A stretch of 64,000 nucleotides of DNA from positions 21,604 through 85,603 of the forward strand of contig SUYR01000010.1 in the NCBI GenBank assembly GCA_015060335.1, read 5' to 3'. The translations under genes and the position numbers were made by a program. How positions within the stretch are numbered: the first letter of the stretch is position 1; each line of letters begins with the position of its first letter. The notes below the pieces were generated by a model. The model did no database searches. It had not been told where the DNA came from and saw only the letters and a program-made list of their open reading frames with translations. This document shows, piece by piece, positions 1 through 10,600 of the stretch. The DNA comes from Bacteroidales bacterium. Lineage in GTDB: Bacteria > Bacteroidota > Bacteroidia > Bacteroidales > UBA932.

Positions 1-2138
1 ATTTCAAAATCCTTTGACAGATATACATCAGTCCTGTAGACCGATTCTGAAATCTTGAAGAGAGGAATGGTCTTGGCTGTCTTTGCGCCAGAGAGGTCTC
101 CTGTGATAGGGAAATCGGTGTATGGACTCTGTGGGAAGGACGCACCTCTTCCGATGATGACATGGTTGTTCTGCTTGCCGATGCTCAATGCATCGTTGTT
201 ATTGAACACAAGCCATCCCTGCTCAGGTCTGTACCATGTCTCGAATGCATCGGAGATACCGATGTAGCGTGCTGAACATGCTGCATCGTCGATATCGGTA
301 AAGATTGCAGTGTTCACTATCTGAGAAACCGGCTTGTCGAAATCGAAGAAGAATACTTCGCTGTTCTGAGGAAGTCTTGTCACCCATTCGATGATTGCAG
401 CACCTTCGCCGTCAGCGCCTTCGCCACCTCTCCATATACCTACGCGGTAGATGACCTTTCCGGTGTTCTTGTCGAAACCTATCTTCCACGGCTTTTTGCC
501 ACCATGAAGACCGTATGCCTCGTCTAATGTAAACTCTTCTGACACATAGCCTGATTCATCAATCTTGCCGTCTGCATACTTCGCTGCAAATCTGAAAGAA
601 GTTCCTATGTTTTCTGTAGTTTCATCTGTTATGAAATGAGTATCCTTCAGAACAGACATCGCCCATGCATTGCCGTTGTTGTCAACGAGATAGAGCGATG
701 CCACCTCCGGCTCCGGTACGTCTGGAATCTCTGGCTGCTCCGGTGCATCCGGATCCTTGTCACCGGCGCCAACTCCACCGAGAACTGCTCCAAGATATGG
801 TTCAAGAGAGACTTCCTCTGTAGAGGTATTGTATTTAAGAACCCACAGACCTTCAGTAAATGAAGGACCCGCGTTACCATAGTTTCCATCCACCTTGCCG
901 GTTTCAGGATCTGCCTCAAGTGGAGAAATCACGAGAGTTTCAGGAGTAGTTGAAGTCCAAGCACACTCTGAGCCCCATGCTGCAGCAGTATAATAAAGTT
1001 TAAGAGCAAAGTTCTGTTTCAGATAAAGAAGAACTTCCCAATCAGAGTCTGATTTCTTGACAGCAGTAGCACGGTCCCAGCTGAAATTCCAGTTTGCAGA
1101 TCCACCGAACCAGCAGAAAGCAAAGTCGCCACAGTATGGTGACATAGGCAGAGATGCATTTTCACCTGTAACCCAAAGAGATACAGGATTAGACCACTGC
1201 TCTTTCAGTACAAGCCAATCAGTCTGAGGCAGATAGTAAACCTCATACTTTTCATTATCGTGACCGGTATATCTCGCAGTATTACCCTCCACATCAGCCC
1301 AACGGTCTGCCTGAAGTTTCAATCCTTCAGGATAGTTGAGGAATACCACACGGCAGTCCTGAAGCAGTGCATAGCTCCAGAAAACCTTCGCTTCTCCGTC
1401 AGTAGCCATCTTTGTATAGTCTAAGACACATGTATAGTCCAGACACTTGCTGAGTTCGCCTGAGAACACGTCATAACCTACCCAATATAATCCATGCTCG
1501 CCTGATTCCGGAGTATCGAATGTACCGTAGTTTTCACCTGTAGGATCAACTGCGCCATCTTCTGTAACCTTTGAGACAATCTGGAATGATGTGCCGAGAA
1601 CTTCAAGATCTGCAGTAGTGCGATATTTTCCTTTCTGAGCAGTAGGTGACATCTGGTATGCGAAACCGAGATTGTCAACAAGCCAGAGAGCATCCATAAG
1701 TTCCATCGTGGTGATCTTTACATTCTCTTCCTCTGTAAGCGTCTTCTCCACGAACATTTCGTCAGTATTGGTAACCTTCAATGTTACTGCCGGATAGAAC
1801 GGAGCCTCGAGTGTAGCAAGACTTACTGTAAGGTCAAGTTCTGTTTCAATGATTGATTCTGCTCCTGAAAGTTCGCCGGATGCAGAACCGATAACTGCTC
1901 CATCCTTCTTGATTTCAAGAGAGAAAGTACTGAGTTCACTGTTCTTGACAGAAACTTCAGCTCTGAATTTCACTGGGTTGCCAGCAAGAATCTCTGTCTC
2001 ACCGTCAGTTCCTCTCAATGAAGCCGATACGATTACCGGAGCTTCCGGTTCCTTCGGTACTTCAACTGGCTCCTTTTCGTTGCATGATGCCGCAAAAAGG
2101 ACTGTAGCCATCAGAATTAATGATTTTAGGTAACGCAT
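1..2138 (-). CDS. SusE/SusF-like surface glycan-binding lipoprotein (3' part outside window)
   Basis: The frame is open from the ATG at 2138 to the window edge (at least 712 codons), so the C-terminus is missing. The N-terminus MRYLKSLILMATVLFAASC is a lipoprotein signal with the lipid cysteine at residue 19. An Ig-like segment follows (about 30-145). Two copies of a domain opening with a L-W/Y-L-V-D-N motif then follow, the first near residue 150 and the second just after a Pro/Glu/Asp-rich linker. The upstream lipoprotein at 4527-5939 has the same Ig-plus-domain start but only one unit. Known SusE/F proteins are outer-membrane starch binders built from repeated modules, and the position at the end of a SusC/D operon fits that role. 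The exact Pfam family and the sugar bound are not known. It is the last gene seen of the PUL 1 operon, 18 bp after the previous stop. Confidence 0.75.
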   Translation of the reverse strand, partial: MRYLKSLILMATVLFAASCNEKEPVEVPKEPEAPVIVSASLRGTDGETEILAGNPVKFRAEVSVKNSELSTFSLEIKKDGAVIGSASGELSGAESIIETELDLTVSLATLEAPFYPAVTLKVTNTDEMFVEKTLTEEENVKITTMELMDALWLVDNLGFAYQMSPTAQKGKYRTTADLEVLGTSFQIVSKVTEDGAVDPTGENYGTFDTPESGEHGLYWVGYDVFSGELSKCLDYTCVLDYTKMATDGEAKVFWSYALLQDCRVVFLNYPEGLKLQADRWADVEGNTARYTGHDNEKYEVYYLPQTDWLVLKEQWSNPVSLWVTGENASLPMSPYCGDFAFCWFGGSANWNFSWDRATAVKKSDSDWEVLLYLKQNFALKLYYTAAAWGSECAWTSTTPETLVISPLEADPETGKVDGNYGNAGPSFTEGLWVLKYNTSTEEVSLEPYLGAVLGGVGAGDKDPDAPEQPEIPDVPEPEVASLYLVDNNGNAWAMSVLKDTHFITDETTENIGTSFRFAAKYADGKIDESGYVSEEFTLDEAYGLHGGKKPWKIGFDKNTGKVIYRVGIWRGGEGADGEGAAIIEWVTRLPQNSEVFFFDFDKPVSQIVNTAIFTDIDDAACSARYIGISDAFETWYRPEQGWLVFNNNDALSIGKQNNHVIIGRGASFPQSPYTDFPITGDLSGAKTAKTIPLFKISESVYRTDVYLSKDFE

Positions 2139-2156
2139 AATAATAGTTTTATGTTG

Positions 2157-3323
2157 TTAATTAAGTATGAATATTTTCATATTTCCCGGCTCAAGAGTTG
2201 TTGACCCGTCGTCAAAACGGACAGGGCCTTCTACTGAGAACTCTCTTACCCTGCCATCAAACTCAATCTCCAAGGTAGCTTCATTGACACAATCCCTGTT
2301 CTGGACCGCCAGATAAGTCCTGCCTTTGTTTTCGATCAATGATACAACGGCACCCTGACCGCTGACATCCAGAGATTTCACTTTATCATGAGGCATATCC
2401 TTTAGGCGTCTTGTATGTGATGGGACGAGATCACCGGTATGCCAGACACCTTTGACAGTACAGCCAAGAAATACAGGAGAATATGCCTTTATCTCAGAAT
2501 TGACCTGACGAAAAACGTCAAATGCAGGTGTCTTCTTTCCTGCCTTGCAGTCATATATTCCTCCGAATGTGAAATATTGGATGACCTGTGCACCATAAAG
2601 CAGGTCACTGAATACCTGCAGACGAAGGTGTCCGAGGGTCGGTACTGGATAGAATGCAGGAGGAGATGGAGGTCCCAGATGATGAGATTTCGCCATTGCA
2701 AATGCCCAGAACGGTTTCCCGTGCCTACGTGCCATAGCAGAAAATTCCTCAAGATTCCTATACCAGGTCGGACGAACAGAAATGACACCCTCGTCTTCCG
2801 TCACCGGATACTGGTCAAAAGAATAGAATTGAGTATTGATTTCTGATGCATACAGTTCGATATTGTCTGCATAGCTCTCTTCATTCCATGCCCAATTCGG
2901 ATAGAGATTGATATAACATGGATGTGTGCTGTCCAAGGACTGGACCTTGTCGTGAAGTGCCTTCAACCAATGAACATCCCATGTCTCCGGCTCGTCCTTG
3001 AGATGATATGCAATCAAGGCAGGATGGTCCTTCAGTGCTGCCACCGCAGATTCCGTAGAGTCCTTGATTTCGGGGAAACCAGGTATTACACCTATTCCCA
3101 CTTCTGCGGCAACATCCATTGCATGAAGAGCCTGCTGCTGATTACCATATAGTCCCAGATGCCAATCAATGCCGCACTCTTTTGCTATGGGGAAACATTC
3201 TTCTGCCTTATCCGAAGGCATGCCTGCCCAAGTGAGGATAGGGATTGTCCCTGCCGGCTCATTCGCTGGACGACATCCACAGATCACACTGATCAGAGCC
3301 GTGATGTAAAATAGCCTCTTCAT
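2157..3323 (-). CDS. Putative TIM-barrel glycoside hydrolase lipoprotein (paralog B)
   Basis: A 388-residue protein with a lipobox signal (ISVICGC; Cys15 or Cys17). The body looks like a TIM barrel of the GH-A/GH42-like kind: repeated beta-alpha pattern, the motif H-L-K-D-E-P-E at 108-114 where Glu111 would be the acid/base, then F-W-A-F-A and a Tyr-Pro-Val-Pro-T segment before a YGAQVIQYFTF strand, and a small beta domain at the end. It is clearly paralogous to the gene just upstream (3334-4530), which shares P-C-Y-[IV]-N-[LV]-Y-P-N-W-A-W. I see no conserved Glu in the second copy of the pair that lines up with a nucleophile near the C-terminal strands, so mechanism and specificity are open. 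It lies 10 bp after its paralog in the PUL 1 operon and is probably a periplasmic or surface enzyme acting on the glycan imported by the SusC/D pair. Confidence 0.6.
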   Translation of the reverse strand: MKRLFYITALISVICGCRPANEPAGTIPILTWAGMPSDKAEECFPIAKECGIDWHLGLYGNQQQALHAMDVAAEVGIGVIPGFPEIKDSTESAVAALKDHPALIAYHLKDEPETWDVHWLKALHDKVQSLDSTHPCYINLYPNWAWNEESYADNIELYASEINTQFYSFDQYPVTEDEGVISVRPTWYRNLEEFSAMARRHGKPFWAFAMAKSHHLGPPSPPAFYPVPTLGHLRLQVFSDLLYGAQVIQYFTFGGIYDCKAGKKTPAFDVFRQVNSEIKAYSPVFLGCTVKGVWHTGDLVPSHTRRLKDMPHDKVKSLDVSGQGAVVSLIENKGRTYLAVQNRDCVNEATLEIEFDGRVREFSVEGPVRFDDGSTTLEPGNMKIFILN

Positions 3324-3333
3324 AATGAATACA

Positions 3334-4530
3334 TTATTTCCAGGTGAATATTATTATATCTCCGGCAGGAATACGATAAGAATCTTCAACAGGACTCTCT
3401 GCACCATCTTTTGCTACTCTTGCAGCCTCAGTCTTGAACTCGATCTTCACATCCAGACCACCCGTACAGCTCTTATTGACAAAAGCCATATACTTCTTGC
3501 CGTTGTTGGTGAAATATGAAACCACAGCACCTTCATCCCCCGTTGATATTGAATTTATACCCGAAGGATAGGCATTCAACTTCTTTGTTCCGCTTGGAAT
3601 CACTTTGCCGGTATGCCATATATTCTTTATTTCTGCACCAAGGAATATCTTTTCGAGCTGTTTCAACTCTTCATTTACCCTTTTTACATCCGCATAGACT
3701 CCCGTTACATTACTGTCCTGAATAATACCCCATGTAGTGAAATACTGGAAAGCGACAGCTCCATAGACAAGGTTGCTGAACTGCTGCAGACGGAGATCGC
3801 CGATTGTTGGAACCGGGTAAGACGCCTCGGATGTATTGTGAGCCAAAGCCAATGCAAACCCCCAGAACGGCAGCTTCTTCTCATTTGCCGCAGTACGGAT
3901 ATCCTCAAGGTTATGATACCAGTCATCCCTCACCTTTCTCTCTCCACCTATCATCTTTATCGGATAGTTGTCAAACGAAAGGAACGATACCGGTACAGTC
4001 TTGAGGAAAGAGCGCAGCTTCGGAAGATACGAATCCTCACCTCCCCAGGCCCAGTTCGGATAGACATTAACGTAACAAGGACGTTCCTGATCGTATTTAC
4101 GAATGTCCTTGATCCGACCGGAAAGCATGGAAAACTCAGAGACCTCGGGCTCATCTTCAATATGATAGCCATACAAAGAAGGATGAGCCGACATTGCTTC
4201 AACTATATTCTTTGTATCGGTCTCAAGTTCCGGACAAGATGTTATGATCTTCATCTCAAGCTTGTCAGCAGACGTCAATATCGCATCAACTTCTGCAAAT
4301 GTGTCAAACCATCCCAGATAGGCATTGAAGCCGGCTTCCTTCATCTTTTCAAGTTTCCACTCCGCATCTGCATTTATGATGTCAGACCAGGACAGGATGA
4401 TGAATTCACCTGGAGCCTGCTGGCCGGGTGTTCCGGGGCCTGGCTGTTCTTCCGGAGATAAAGAGGAATCACAGCTGAACACCAGCGATGCTGCAATGAT
4501 TCCTGCCAGTATGCTAAGAAACTTTATCAT
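3334..4530 (-). CDS. Putative TIM-barrel glycoside hydrolase lipoprotein (paralog A)
   Basis: A 398-residue lipoprotein (lipid Cys20 after SLVFS), with a Pro/Gly-rich linker at about 28-41 before the catalytic-like barrel. It carries Y-H-I-E-D-E-P-E at 122-129 (Glu127 the likely acid/base), S-F-D-N-Y-P-I, and a W-G-F-A-L-A strand followed by Y-P-V-P-T and YGAVAFQYFTT. These match the paralog downstream block by block. The start is translationally coupled: ATG at 4530 overlaps the TGA of the preceding gene in an ATGA. The linker suggests surface display on a lipid anchor. The role as a hydrolase is inferred from the fold-like pattern and from sitting between SusE/F-type binding proteins in a PUL; no CAZy family can be named with confidence. 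Confidence 0.6.
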   Translation of the reverse strand: MIKFLSILAGIIAASLVFSCDSSLSPEEQPGPGTPGQQAPGEFIILSWSDIINADAEWKLEKMKEAGFNAYLGWFDTFAEVDAILTSADKLEMKIITSCPELETDTKNIVEAMSAHPSLYGYHIEDEPEVSEFSMLSGRIKDIRKYDQERPCYVNVYPNWAWGGEDSYLPKLRSFLKTVPVSFLSFDNYPIKMIGGERKVRDDWYHNLEDIRTAANEKKLPFWGFALALAHNTSEASYPVPTIGDLRLQQFSNLVYGAVAFQYFTTWGIIQDSNVTGVYADVKRVNEELKQLEKIFLGAEIKNIWHTGKVIPSGTKKLNAYPSGINSISTGDEGAVVSYFTNNGKKYMAFVNKSCTGGLDVKIEFKTEAARVAKDGAESPVEDSYRIPAGDIIIFTWK

Positions 4531-5939
4531 AATTCAAAAGGGATTAAAGAAACATCTACAGCCGCTCCGTCACCATTATTATTGTCCGGAGTGGTTACTG
4601 TAAACACAAGTTCATATACACCAGGGACAAACTCCTTTCCCGGATTGATGAAGAATCCATCGTCGGTAATTACTCCATAATCCTCTGTAAGCGAACGCAT
4701 GGCAATCTGAGTACTCCATTTCACTCTTGTAAAGAGCTGGATCACAAAGTTGTCCTTAAGGTAAACCAGAAGTCTGTAATTCCCGCCATCGTCCTTGATT
4801 GCTGAAAGCGTAGCAAACCTGCTCTTACCGTCACCGTCCAGATACTTGAATTCATTTTCTGTGTCATCATTGCCAAGAGGGAAGCAAGCCTTTGTACCTG
4901 TAACCCATATCTGCGACGGTGCATGGAAATCAGCATAATTGACTATCATCCAGTTATCTGCCGTATCATAGTAAATGCTCCACTGAGCTGTGTGACCTGT
5001 AAACTTCGCGGAATTATCGCTGAGAATTTCAAACCTGTCCGGCTGGAGCATGGACTTAAGGTCACCGAATCCGTTGAATACGATTTCACAGTCCTTGATA
5101 AGTGTAACGCGCTCCATCGCAAGATACTTGACCCCGCCCTGCTCCAATGCAGCAAGCGATTCCTTATCTAAGGTTACTACATGATTGACAAGCTTGTCAA
5201 ACTTGAATGTATATAAATCAAAACCAAGCTTCTTGAAGCCCTTTCCACCTGACTCCGGAGCTGTGATTGCCTGACCTGCCGCATTGAGGACAGATATCTT
5301 ATCGTTCTCGTACCCCCACACCAGATCTGAATAATCAGGAGCATTACCGGAAAGCTTCGCTGCAATATGGAACGATGAGCCCAACTGAGAAAGATCCACC
5401 CCATCAGCCGTCACATAAGAGAATTCTCCTTCTCCCTTCTGAAGTTCAAATGTCTGGCCCTTATTGTCTATCACATACAGTTTTTCCGGAGAATCCGGAC
5501 GAGACAATGTGATGTTGTTCTCCTTTGAGACACGCTGGGTAGCATTTCCATTCTTGACATTGGACACACTCAACGAGACCTCAGGATATGATTCCCCTGC
5601 GGAAAGATATGCTGCGAAAGGCATTACGAATTCCTTAGAAATAAAAGCCTCGTTTCCAGTAAGATTCTCTGTAAGGCTCCAGACTACATTGTCCTCATAC
5701 TTTACTTCCAGCGTATAGCTTGTCAGTTCATTATATTCATCTTTTACATTGGCAGAGAAGACAACTGTCTCTCCTGCTATTATGGCTTTCTCTCCGGAAG
5801 ACGCCACTACCATCATGTCCGAGAGGATAGGACGGGAAGCCCACTCCGGCCATGTGACATTCTTATCCACCTTCTCTGCACAAGAAACAGCGGAAAGCAA
5901 GGCGACTATTGCCAAAATATTAAAGAATATTCTTCTCAT
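4527..5939 (-). CDS. SusE/F-like glycan-binding lipoprotein
   Basis: A 470-residue protein with a lipoprotein signal ending LLSAVSC (Cys20). An Ig-like region (about 33-150) is followed by a domain opening L-Y-V-I-D-N, like those of the larger lipoprotein at 1-2138, and a C-terminal beta-rich module. It has no catalytic motifs. Coming directly after SusD (24 bp gap) it holds the classical position of a surface glycan-binding protein, which captures oligosaccharide at the outer membrane and passes it to SusC/D. Its stop overlaps the start of the next gene by 4 bp. The ligand is unknown. Confidence 0.7.
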   Translation of the reverse strand: MRRIFFNILAIVALLSAVSCAEKVDKNVTWPEWASRPILSDMMVVASSGEKAIIAGETVVFSANVKDEYNELTSYTLEVKYEDNVVWSLTENLTGNEAFISKEFVMPFAAYLSAGESYPEVSLSVSNVKNGNATQRVSKENNITLSRPDSPEKLYVIDNKGQTFELQKGEGEFSYVTADGVDLSQLGSSFHIAAKLSGNAPDYSDLVWGYENDKISVLNAAGQAITAPESGGKGFKKLGFDLYTFKFDKLVNHVVTLDKESLAALEQGGVKYLAMERVTLIKDCEIVFNGFGDLKSMLQPDRFEILSDNSAKFTGHTAQWSIYYDTADNWMIVNYADFHAPSQIWVTGTKACFPLGNDDTENEFKYLDGDGKSRFATLSAIKDDGGNYRLLVYLKDNFVIQLFTRVKWSTQIAMRSLTEDYGVITDDGFFINPGKEFVPGVYELVFTVTTPDNNNGDGAAVDVSLIPFEL

Positions 5940-5963
5940 GATATTATCCCCTTTTAACAGTTA

Positions 5964-7619
5964 TTACTTTGCTGCTGCAAGATCCGCCTCCCATCCCTCA
6001 CGGGCATAAGTCTGTACCAGTTCCTTTCCGATCTCAGTGGCTTCATCGATAGCATAATTCGGAAGAGGAATATACTGATGAGTCGGCACCTTGCCTTTTA
6101 TAGCCTTGTTGTTCTGAGCGAACTTATTGAATCTGATAAGATCGATCTTACGAAGTCCCTCAAACCATAATTCATGGCCTCGTTCTACCAGCAGAGCGTC
6201 GAGGAAAGCATCTGCAGATGCAGTGTATGAAGTAGGAAGAGAACCCAGACCTGCACGTGAGCGAACCTCATTGACTGCCGCTACAGCAGCTTCAGATGGC
6301 GCAGCATTAGTCTTTCTGACTTCCGCCTCGGCAAACATAAGGAGCACATCAGCCCAGCGAGCAAGAGGGAAATCGTTACCGAAGTTTGGCGCAGTAGATG
6401 TCTCCGCCGGATATTTGTAAGGGACAAAACCATCCCACTCTGACCTCTTGCCTATATCTGCCGGCCCCCACCATTCGCCGCTTGCGGTGTAATAAGTGGT
6501 GATGATGCTTTCTCTTCTGAGATCGCCCTCATCAAAGGTATCATAGAACTTTGGTGACAGATTGAAGGTCATTCCCCATCCAGGTCCTACGACTGAAAAT
6601 GGAGTCGGATTGCCGATATCATCCTTCTTGGCACAATTGTTAGGCATGGCAAGCATGGCAAACGGATTCATGCTGCCTTCCTTAGGATTTCCAGTCGAAG
6701 ACGGATCACAACTGATAGCTGCAATGATTTCGCAGTTGAAATCATTAACCTCCCGGAACATCTCCTTATATGGATTTTCCCCAGCCTTGAAAAGTCTGTA
6801 TTTACCAGTATTGAGTTCGGCATACATATCCAGAGCCTTCTGATACCAGCCATCCATATGATAACCTTCGTTCAAGCAATGACGCATCAGACACACCCTC
6901 GCGAAGTCACGGGTAAAACGTCCTTTGTCAGCCTGAGTCTCAGGGGCATTCTGAGCGGCAAACAGGAAATCATCATATATCCACTGAGCCATGTCAGTCA
7001 GTGTAGGGCGGACAGCATTGTTCAACGCCTCCGGGTTCTCTACATCAGAAGGGTTCACAATCACAGGCACCGGTCCATAGACATGAAGCAGATTATACAT
7101 ATGAAGACCTCGGCACAGACGAGCTTCAGCAAGAATCTCCAACTTTCTCGTTTCTGAAATATTTGAAGCCGGTGCTGCCTGTATAGCTCCTATCACATCC
7201 GTGAAACGTGTCACTTCACGTGTCTTAGGATAGTGATTAGGCTGACTGTCTGAAAGAGTTCCACGGCTCGCATACACACACTGGCTGAAATTTGCCTCGG
7301 AGTAGTTTCTGTAGTTTCTGTCCCACACTCCCGTCACCCACGGAGCCTCAACGTCAGATGTTGCATCGAACATCTTCAACACGCCTCCAGCCGGGATATA
7401 CCAAGGATGTTGGTTACCGCTTGAAGCGAAGAGTGAATACGTCCATGTGTTCACGAACGGAATATAGCAAGACATCATCAGCGCTTCAAAATCGTCTTCC
7501 GACACTGGGAAGTTCTGTTCTGTAAGCACTCCATAAATCTTTGGATCAAAATTCTTTTCACAGCCAGAGCTTAATACAAGCATCATTGATATGGCTGCCA
7601 TATATAATATCTTTTTCAT
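5964..7619 (-). CDS. SusD/RagB family nutrient-binding lipoprotein (PUL 1)
   Basis: A 551-residue protein with lipobox LSSGC (Cys20). The body has the SusD pattern: an N-terminal helical TPR-like half (including L-A-E-A-R-L-C-R-G-L-H-M-Y), variable loops, and a C-terminal V-N-E-V-R-S-R-A-G-L motif followed by E-R-G-H-E-L-W-F-E-G-L-R, typical of RagB/SusD. SusD proteins cap the SusC channel on the cell surface and bind the glycan. It lies 9 bp downstream of its SusC partner. The substrate cannot be read from the sequence. Confidence 0.93.
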   Translation of the reverse strand: MKKILYMAAISMMLVLSSGCEKNFDPKIYGVLTEQNFPVSEDDFEALMMSCYIPFVNTWTYSLFASSGNQHPWYIPAGGVLKMFDATSDVEAPWVTGVWDRNYRNYSEANFSQCVYASRGTLSDSQPNHYPKTREVTRFTDVIGAIQAAPASNISETRKLEILAEARLCRGLHMYNLLHVYGPVPVIVNPSDVENPEALNNAVRPTLTDMAQWIYDDFLFAAQNAPETQADKGRFTRDFARVCLMRHCLNEGYHMDGWYQKALDMYAELNTGKYRLFKAGENPYKEMFREVNDFNCEIIAAISCDPSSTGNPKEGSMNPFAMLAMPNNCAKKDDIGNPTPFSVVGPGWGMTFNLSPKFYDTFDEGDLRRESIITTYYTASGEWWGPADIGKRSEWDGFVPYKYPAETSTAPNFGNDFPLARWADVLLMFAEAEVRKTNAAPSEAAVAAVNEVRSRAGLGSLPTSYTASADAFLDALLVERGHELWFEGLRKIDLIRFNKFAQNNKAIKGKVPTHQYIPLPNYAIDEATEIGKELVQTYAREGWEADLAAAK

Positions 7620-7628
7620 TGCCCCGGA

Positions 7629-10600
7629 CTATTTGAAATTAAACTTTGCTCCCAACGAATAGCTTCTTGTCATCGGATAACCTGCTGGCGATGAACTGTT
7701 TCCAATGTAGATTTCAGGATCGACACCAGAGAACGTCGTGAATGTGAAAGGATTCTGGAAATCTACATACAGCCTGATTCCGTCGATTCTCTTTGACAGC
7801 ACCTTACCGAGATATTTTCCTTGAAGATTATATCCGAAAGTTATGTTTCTGACTCTGACGAATGAAGCATCCTGACGTCCGAGATCCCAACCGGCATTGC
7901 CTGGAAGAGCATCGCTCTTTGTGGTCGCTATACCCGGAAGCGTACCATTTGTGTTGGTCTGCGAGTTCCAGAGGGTATATGCAAACTGATTGGAGTTCTG
8001 AGGCGGGCCGTATGAGAGTGTGCCGGCATTCGCCCAGGCAAAAGCATAATTGTATCTTGTAGAGCCGAATTGGCCATAAAGGAAGATGTCGAGATCGAAG
8101 TTCTTGTAGGTAAATGTGTTACCGAAACCTATGCTGATCTTAGGAAGGGTGTCGTCCATATAGATATCCTCGATACCTATGATACCGTCCTTGTTCCTGT
8201 CCTCGATTATAGGGTAGCCTGGCGTCTGAGAGTTGGCGCCGAGACTGAGCTGCGAATCAGGCATGTTCGACCTGTCCTCATTGATGATACCTATCACATG
8301 ATAATAATAGTTTGCATTCATCGGCTCCTTGTCCTTGATCTGATACTCCTGATAATCATAATTCTCCGTTCTCTCGAGCCAATACATGTTGTAATGAGTC
8401 AGAGTAAGCATAGAAGACCAAGTGAAGCCTCCGGCCTTCACATTGACCGTATTCAATGTCGCATCAAATCCGGAACGGAAATAATGTCCATAGTTTACAG
8501 GACGGGTACCGACCATGCTCAAAGGCTCTCCCGGAGCTTCTCCGAGAAGCTCTGTCACGTCATTCCTGAAGAAGTCTATGCTACCCCAGATCCTGTTGTT
8601 AAGGAGGTGGAAGTCCAGACCGATATTCTTCATTATTGTCTTCTCCCATGTAACGTCCGGATAATCCGCACCAGACTTTATATAAGGTATATAATTGATC
8701 TGGTTGTTGTCAAACTTGACATAACTTGGAGCATTTCTATAAAGACCATAAAGAGATGTACCAAGGTTATCTCGTCCTGTCACACCATAACTTGCGCGTA
8801 TCTTGAGGAGATTGATCCATTTTACGTTCTTAAGGAACGGCTCATTGGAAATCTTCCATGCTGCCGAAACGGACGGGAACCATGCGTATTTCTTTCCTGG
8901 GAAGAATTTATCCGTTCCATCACGACGTACCGTTCCTGAAATGACATAGCGGTCGAGCACATCTACAGCTACTCTTGCGAACTGAGACCTCTTCTGATTC
9001 TCCCATCTTGATGATGTCGGAGTGAAAGGTCCTTCAGCAGCAGAGATATTGTCCGGTCCTATATTGTCGTTCGCATTCTTATAATCGACCTCAAGTCCCT
9101 CTCCGGACTGATCGTAAACACCCATACCGAGTACTGCATCAATATTCACGATATCCGCAAAATTCTGCTTATACATAAGCATTCCTTCTATTGTCTGGTC
9201 GTCACGGGATGCGTCACCGATATGACCTCTGGAAACACCGGCAACCTCATACCAGAGCATTGTGGTAGGAATATAAAGGGATCTCTTCGCCGACTCCCGG
9301 TTCATACCATAGACGCCCCTCAATGTAAGGATATCCTTATAAAGATTGATATCAGCTACGATATTTGTGTACCAACCTGTTGATTTCGTATTATCGTTGA
9401 ACATCGACATCTCCGCAGGATTGGCCGTAGAGCGATATCTCATGTAATTACCCTCTGCATCGTAAACCGAGTAGTTTGGCGGGAACATCAGCGCAGACTG
9501 GAGAGCATCCTTTCCAACTCCACCGGCTCCACCACCATCAGCATTGGAGTTGACGAAATCATTGGAGTTGATATTGAGGACAGTGGTAATCTTCATAAAA
9601 GGGAAGACCTGAGCAGTGAGATTGGTTCTCAGTGTATATCTGCGCATACCTGAGTTGATCACTGTTCCCATCTGATCATAGAAGTTACCTCCTATATAAT
9701 ATTTTACATATTTAGTACCTCCGGTGATGGACAGGGAGTGGTTGTTTATATGTCCCGGACGGAGGATATAATCAAGCCAATTGGTGTTTGTAGCCGACTC
9801 GATCTGGTCAGGATAGAACACAGGTGACCAGCCCTCATCATACTCATTTACGCCATATGGTTGCATTTCATGATTGAGCAGGTAGTTCTCTTTGCTGAAA
9901 ATATTGGCAAAGTTCATATACTCTTTGGAAGTGAGAGGCTCGAGGTACTTGTAGTTTCTGACAAACGAGTAGCTTGACTCCAATGTTACCCTTGGAGCGC
10001 CTTCTGTTCCTTTCTTGGTTGTGATGAGAATGACTCCGTTTGCAGCATTGATACCATAAATTGCAGCTGAAGCATCCTTAAGGACCTCAATGGACTCTAT
10101 GTCGCCAGGGTTAAGACCGGCAAGACCTGCTCGGTTGATCGAATTAGGAGTCTCGATGGTACCATTCCCGACTTCCAACGATCCGGAAGGCATCATGACA
10201 CCATCCACGATATAGATTGGAGTGCCGCCACCACGGATGGATATGCTTACGTTTCCGCCCGGCTGTGTACTGCTGATATTGGCCCTGAGACCAGCAGCCT
10301 TACCCATAAGAAGCTGGGACATGTTGCTGTTTGCCGCCTTGGAAACACTTTCGGCCTTGATGGTTGCGACCGAAGTTGTAAGGTTTTTACGAAGTGTGGT
10401 ACCATATCCGACTGCCACAGCCTCGTTAAGCATTTCAAAATCGTCTTCAAGGACGATCTCTATATTACGGTTGCTGCCCCCCCCGATTCTGAGTTCCTGG
10501 TCAGAATAGCCAAGGCATGAGAATACAACTACATCATCCTTTCGTACTGTCATCGTAAACTTTCCGTCCGCGTCAGCAATGACTCCACGAGATGTCCCTT

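Noticed and set aside
3613..4461. 282-codon plus-strand frame
   Set aside because: Antisense to paralog A of the TIM-barrel pair, low-complexity hydrophobic and aromatic composition without motifs.
8070..8939. 289-codon plus-strand frame
   Set aside because: Antisense to the SusC barrel, no recognisable domain.
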